In this document: piece by piece, positions 31,205 through 32,342 of the stretch | How positions within the stretch are numbered: the first letter of the stretch is position 1 | How the letters are laid out: each line of letters begins with the position of its first letter | From: a virus | DNA: 32,342 bases | Reading direction: 5' to 3' (one strand) | IMG/VR virus record: IMGVR_UViG_3300031839_002061 | Location: 1 to 32,342 of that record | Translations under genes and position numbers: made by a program | Notes under the pieces: generated by a model | The model's database searches: none | What the model was told of the DNA's origin: nothing | The model's input: the letters and a program-made list of their open reading frames with translations, nothing else

Positions 31205-31227
31205 ACCCGCCCTTGAGGCGGGTTTTT
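31205..31227 (+). terminator. strong intrinsic terminator
   Basis: ACCCGCC (31205-31211), loop CTTGA, GGCGGGT (31217-31223), then TTTT to 31227. A GC-rich 7-bp stem with a short loop and T tract is a classic intrinsic terminator. It lies after the DUF6127-like gene and 17 bases before the endolysin start. Confidence 0.85.
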
Positions 31228-31244
31228 CGTTTTCGGAGGACCCC

Positions 31245-31919
31245 ATGACCACGACTTTCCACCGCCACTGGCGCGACGTGCCTGAGGGCACCTGGCGCTG
31301 GCCCAACTTCTCCCCCGCCGAGATCGCCTGCCGGGGCACCGGCAAGCTGCTGGTCAACGAACCCGCGCTCGACAAGCTGCAGGCGCTGCGCGACCGGCTC
31401 GGCAAGCCGCTGATCGTCCGCTCCGCCTATCGCAACCCCGAGCACAACCGCGCCGTGGGCGGCGCCACTCGGTCGAAGCACCTCGACGGCGCCGCCTTCG
31501 ACATCGCCATGGCGAACCACGACCCTGCGGCATTCGAGGCGGCGGCACGGGAGGTCGGGTTCCTCGGCTTCGGCTTCTATCCGCGCACGGGATACATCCA
31601 TGACGATCTCGGGCCCGCTCGCCAGTGGGGCGAGCGCTTCCCGATCCGGGCGACGGCCTTCGCGGCTGAAACGCCGCCTGCGCGCGAAGTGCTGGCCGAC
31701 AGCCGCACCATGAAGGGCGGCGGGGCCGCCGGTGTGGCTACGCTGGGCGCCGCGGGCGTCGAGGTCGCCCAGAGCGTCCTGGCTGAGACCCAGTCCGCCA
31801 TCCTGCCGCTGGTGCCGTATCTCGACACGCTCCGCTGGGTGTTCATCGCCGTGGCGCTCGGCGGGATCGCGATCACGATCTACGCGCGGCTGGACGATTG
31901 GAAGCGGGGCCGCCGATGA
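31245..31919 (+). CDS. peptidase M15 endolysin with C-terminal membrane segment
   Basis: A 224-residue cell-wall peptidase of the M15A (D-Ala-D-Ala carboxypeptidase/Peptidase_M15_3) type. Zinc ligands fit the family: H79 and D86 in SKHLDGAAFDIA and H119 in GYIHDDLG. RSAYRNPEHNRAVGGATRSK is the family segment before the first ligand. After ~145 the protein is Ala/Gly-rich, with a hydrophobic segment at ~196-214 (LRWVFIAVALGGIAITIY) and a basic end (DDWKRGRR). No N-terminal signal is seen. GGAGGA precedes the ATG, just after the terminator. It cuts peptidoglycan cross-links at lysis. Confidence 0.9.
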   Translation: MTTTFHRHWRDVPEGTWRWPNFSPAEIACRGTGKLLVNEPALDKLQALRDRLGKPLIVRSAYRNPEHNRAVGGATRSKHLDGAAFDIAMANHDPAAFEAAAREVGFLGFGFYPRTGYIHDDLGPARQWGERFPIRATAFAAETPPAREVLADSRTMKGGGAAGVATLGAAGVEVAQSVLAETQSAILPLVPYLDTLRWVFIAVALGGIAITIYARLDDWKRGRR

Positions 31920-32173
31920 TTGGTGCGCTCCTCGCTGGGTTCGCCACCAACCCGTGGGCCCGGACGGCTCTCCGCTACGGCGCCATCGCGCTCACAGTGC
32001 TCCTGTTCCTGTTCGCACTCCGGCGCTCCGGTGAACGCACGGGCCGCCTCGCCGAACGTCTCGAAACATTGGAGGAAACCAATGATGTTCAACGCCGGAT
32101 GCTGGATGCTGCGGCGCGTCGCCCTCGTTCTCGCGACGATCTGGCTGAGCGGCTGCGCGACGGTCGGTTCTGA
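31916..32173 (+). CDS. putative inner-membrane spanin (Rz-like)
   Basis: An 85-residue protein with one membrane segment at about 20-36 (RYGAIALTVLLFLFALRR) and a charged helical tail (RLAERLETLEETNDVQRRML, RSRDDLAERLRDG), the build of an inner-membrane spanin. ATG 31916 overlaps the endolysin stop (ATGA); M1 of a longer version at 31898 is in the endolysin gene. The last 92 bases overlap the next gene in another frame, as in lambda Rz/Rz1. Role: outer-membrane disruption at the end of lysis, together with its lipoprotein partner. Confidence 0.72.
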   Translation: MIGALLAGFATNPWARTALRYGAIALTVLLFLFALRRSGERTGRLAERLETLEETNDVQRRMLDAAARRPRSRDDLAERLRDGRF

Positions 32174-32342
32174 TGGGGGCAGTTCCAGTGCATGTCCGCC
32201 GGTCGTCGAGTACAGCCGGGAGTTCCGGGCACGGGCCGCCGATGAGGTCGCCCTGCTGCAGGAGGGATCGATGATCGCGGAAATGCTGAGCGATTACGCC
32301 GTCATGCGCGACCAGGCGCGGGCGTGTGTCGACGGTGGCTGA
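32082..32342 (+). CDS. putative outer-membrane lipoprotein spanin (Rz1-like)
   Basis: An 86-residue lipoprotein. A basic-hydrophobic signal (LRRVALVLATIW) ends in the lipobox LSGC with C25 as lipid-bearing residue. The mature part is acidic (CPPVVEYSREFRARAADEVA) with no second membrane segment. GGAGGA (32071-32076) lies 5 bases before ATG 32082; ATG 32085 is an alternative. The gene begins inside the Rz-like gene and ends exactly at the window end with TGA. The overlapping pair strongly suggests a two-component spanin, though the sequence family itself is not proven as such. Confidence 0.75.
   Translation: MMFNAGCWMLRRVALVLATIWLSGCATVGSDGGSSSACPPVVEYSREFRARAADEVALLQEGSMIAEMLSDYAVMRDQARACVDGG

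Noticed and set aside
1-32342. tRNA genes, CRISPR arrays, insertion sequences and attachment sites
   Set aside because: None was recognised by eye. No transposase or integrase motif appears in any frame. This is a visual check only; a tRNA search tool could still find one.

Overview
This window is a contiguous stretch of a tailed-phage genome, most likely a prophage or temperate siphovirus of an alphaproteobacterium in or near the Rhodobacterales. The basis is the high G+C content, the dense ATGA/GTGA stop-start overlaps, and a baseplate block matching genes gp12-gp15 of the Rhodobacter-type gene transfer agent (GTA). No integrase, repressor or att site is visible, so it cannot be said whether the element is integrated or complete. 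All taxonomy here is inferred from family resemblance and base composition, because no database search was possible.

Layout. (1) Bases 1-6635 are a DNA replication/recombination block on the + strand: a superfamily 2 helicase (5' end outside the window), a small Cys-rich protein, a Cas4/RecB-like nuclease, a primase-helicase, a palindrome-rich non-coding region (5161-5400), a RuvC-like resolvase, a 66-aa unknown and a helix-turn-helix DUF6362-like protein. (2) Bases 6636-9761 hold a structured non-coding region, a ParB-like/beta-class DNA methyltransferase, a C5-cytosine methyltransferase whose last third is readable in two frames, and a small membrane protein. (3) Bases 9815-10750 carry two leftward genes (a DUF3489 protein and a 90-aa unknown), bounded on the right by a divergent regulatory region. 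(4) Bases 10862-18578 are the packaging and head module: terminase small and large subunits, gpW-like joiner, portal, ClpP-like protease, decoration protein, major capsid protein and two head-tail/minor tail proteins. (5) Bases 18573-19319 carry one reversed, lower-G+C cargo gene that looks like a CHAT/caspase-type protease. (6) Bases 19408-30864 are the tail: terminator, tube, tail assembly chaperone with a -1 frameshift extension, tape measure, then the GTA-like block (DUF2460, DUF2163, NlpC/P60, TIM-barrel hub) and a DUF2793 protein with a C1q-like tip. (7) Bases 30884-32342 are a small membrane protein, a strong terminator, and a lysis cassette of M15 endolysin, inner-membrane spanin and an overlapping lipoprotein spanin.

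How it works together. The early block could process and prime phage DNA but has no visible polymerase, so host polymerase is probably used. The methyltransferases probably protect the DNA from restriction. The late block builds a lambda-like head and a long non-contractile tail with a GTA-like tip. The cassette at the right end cuts peptidoglycan and disrupts both membranes.

Best leads: the reversed CHAT-like cargo gene inserted exactly at a tail-gene junction (candidate defence gene); the two-frame 3' end of the cytosine methyltransferase; the A AAA AAC frameshift site in the tail chaperone; the overlapping spanin pair; and the palindrome/direct-repeat region after the primase-helicase.
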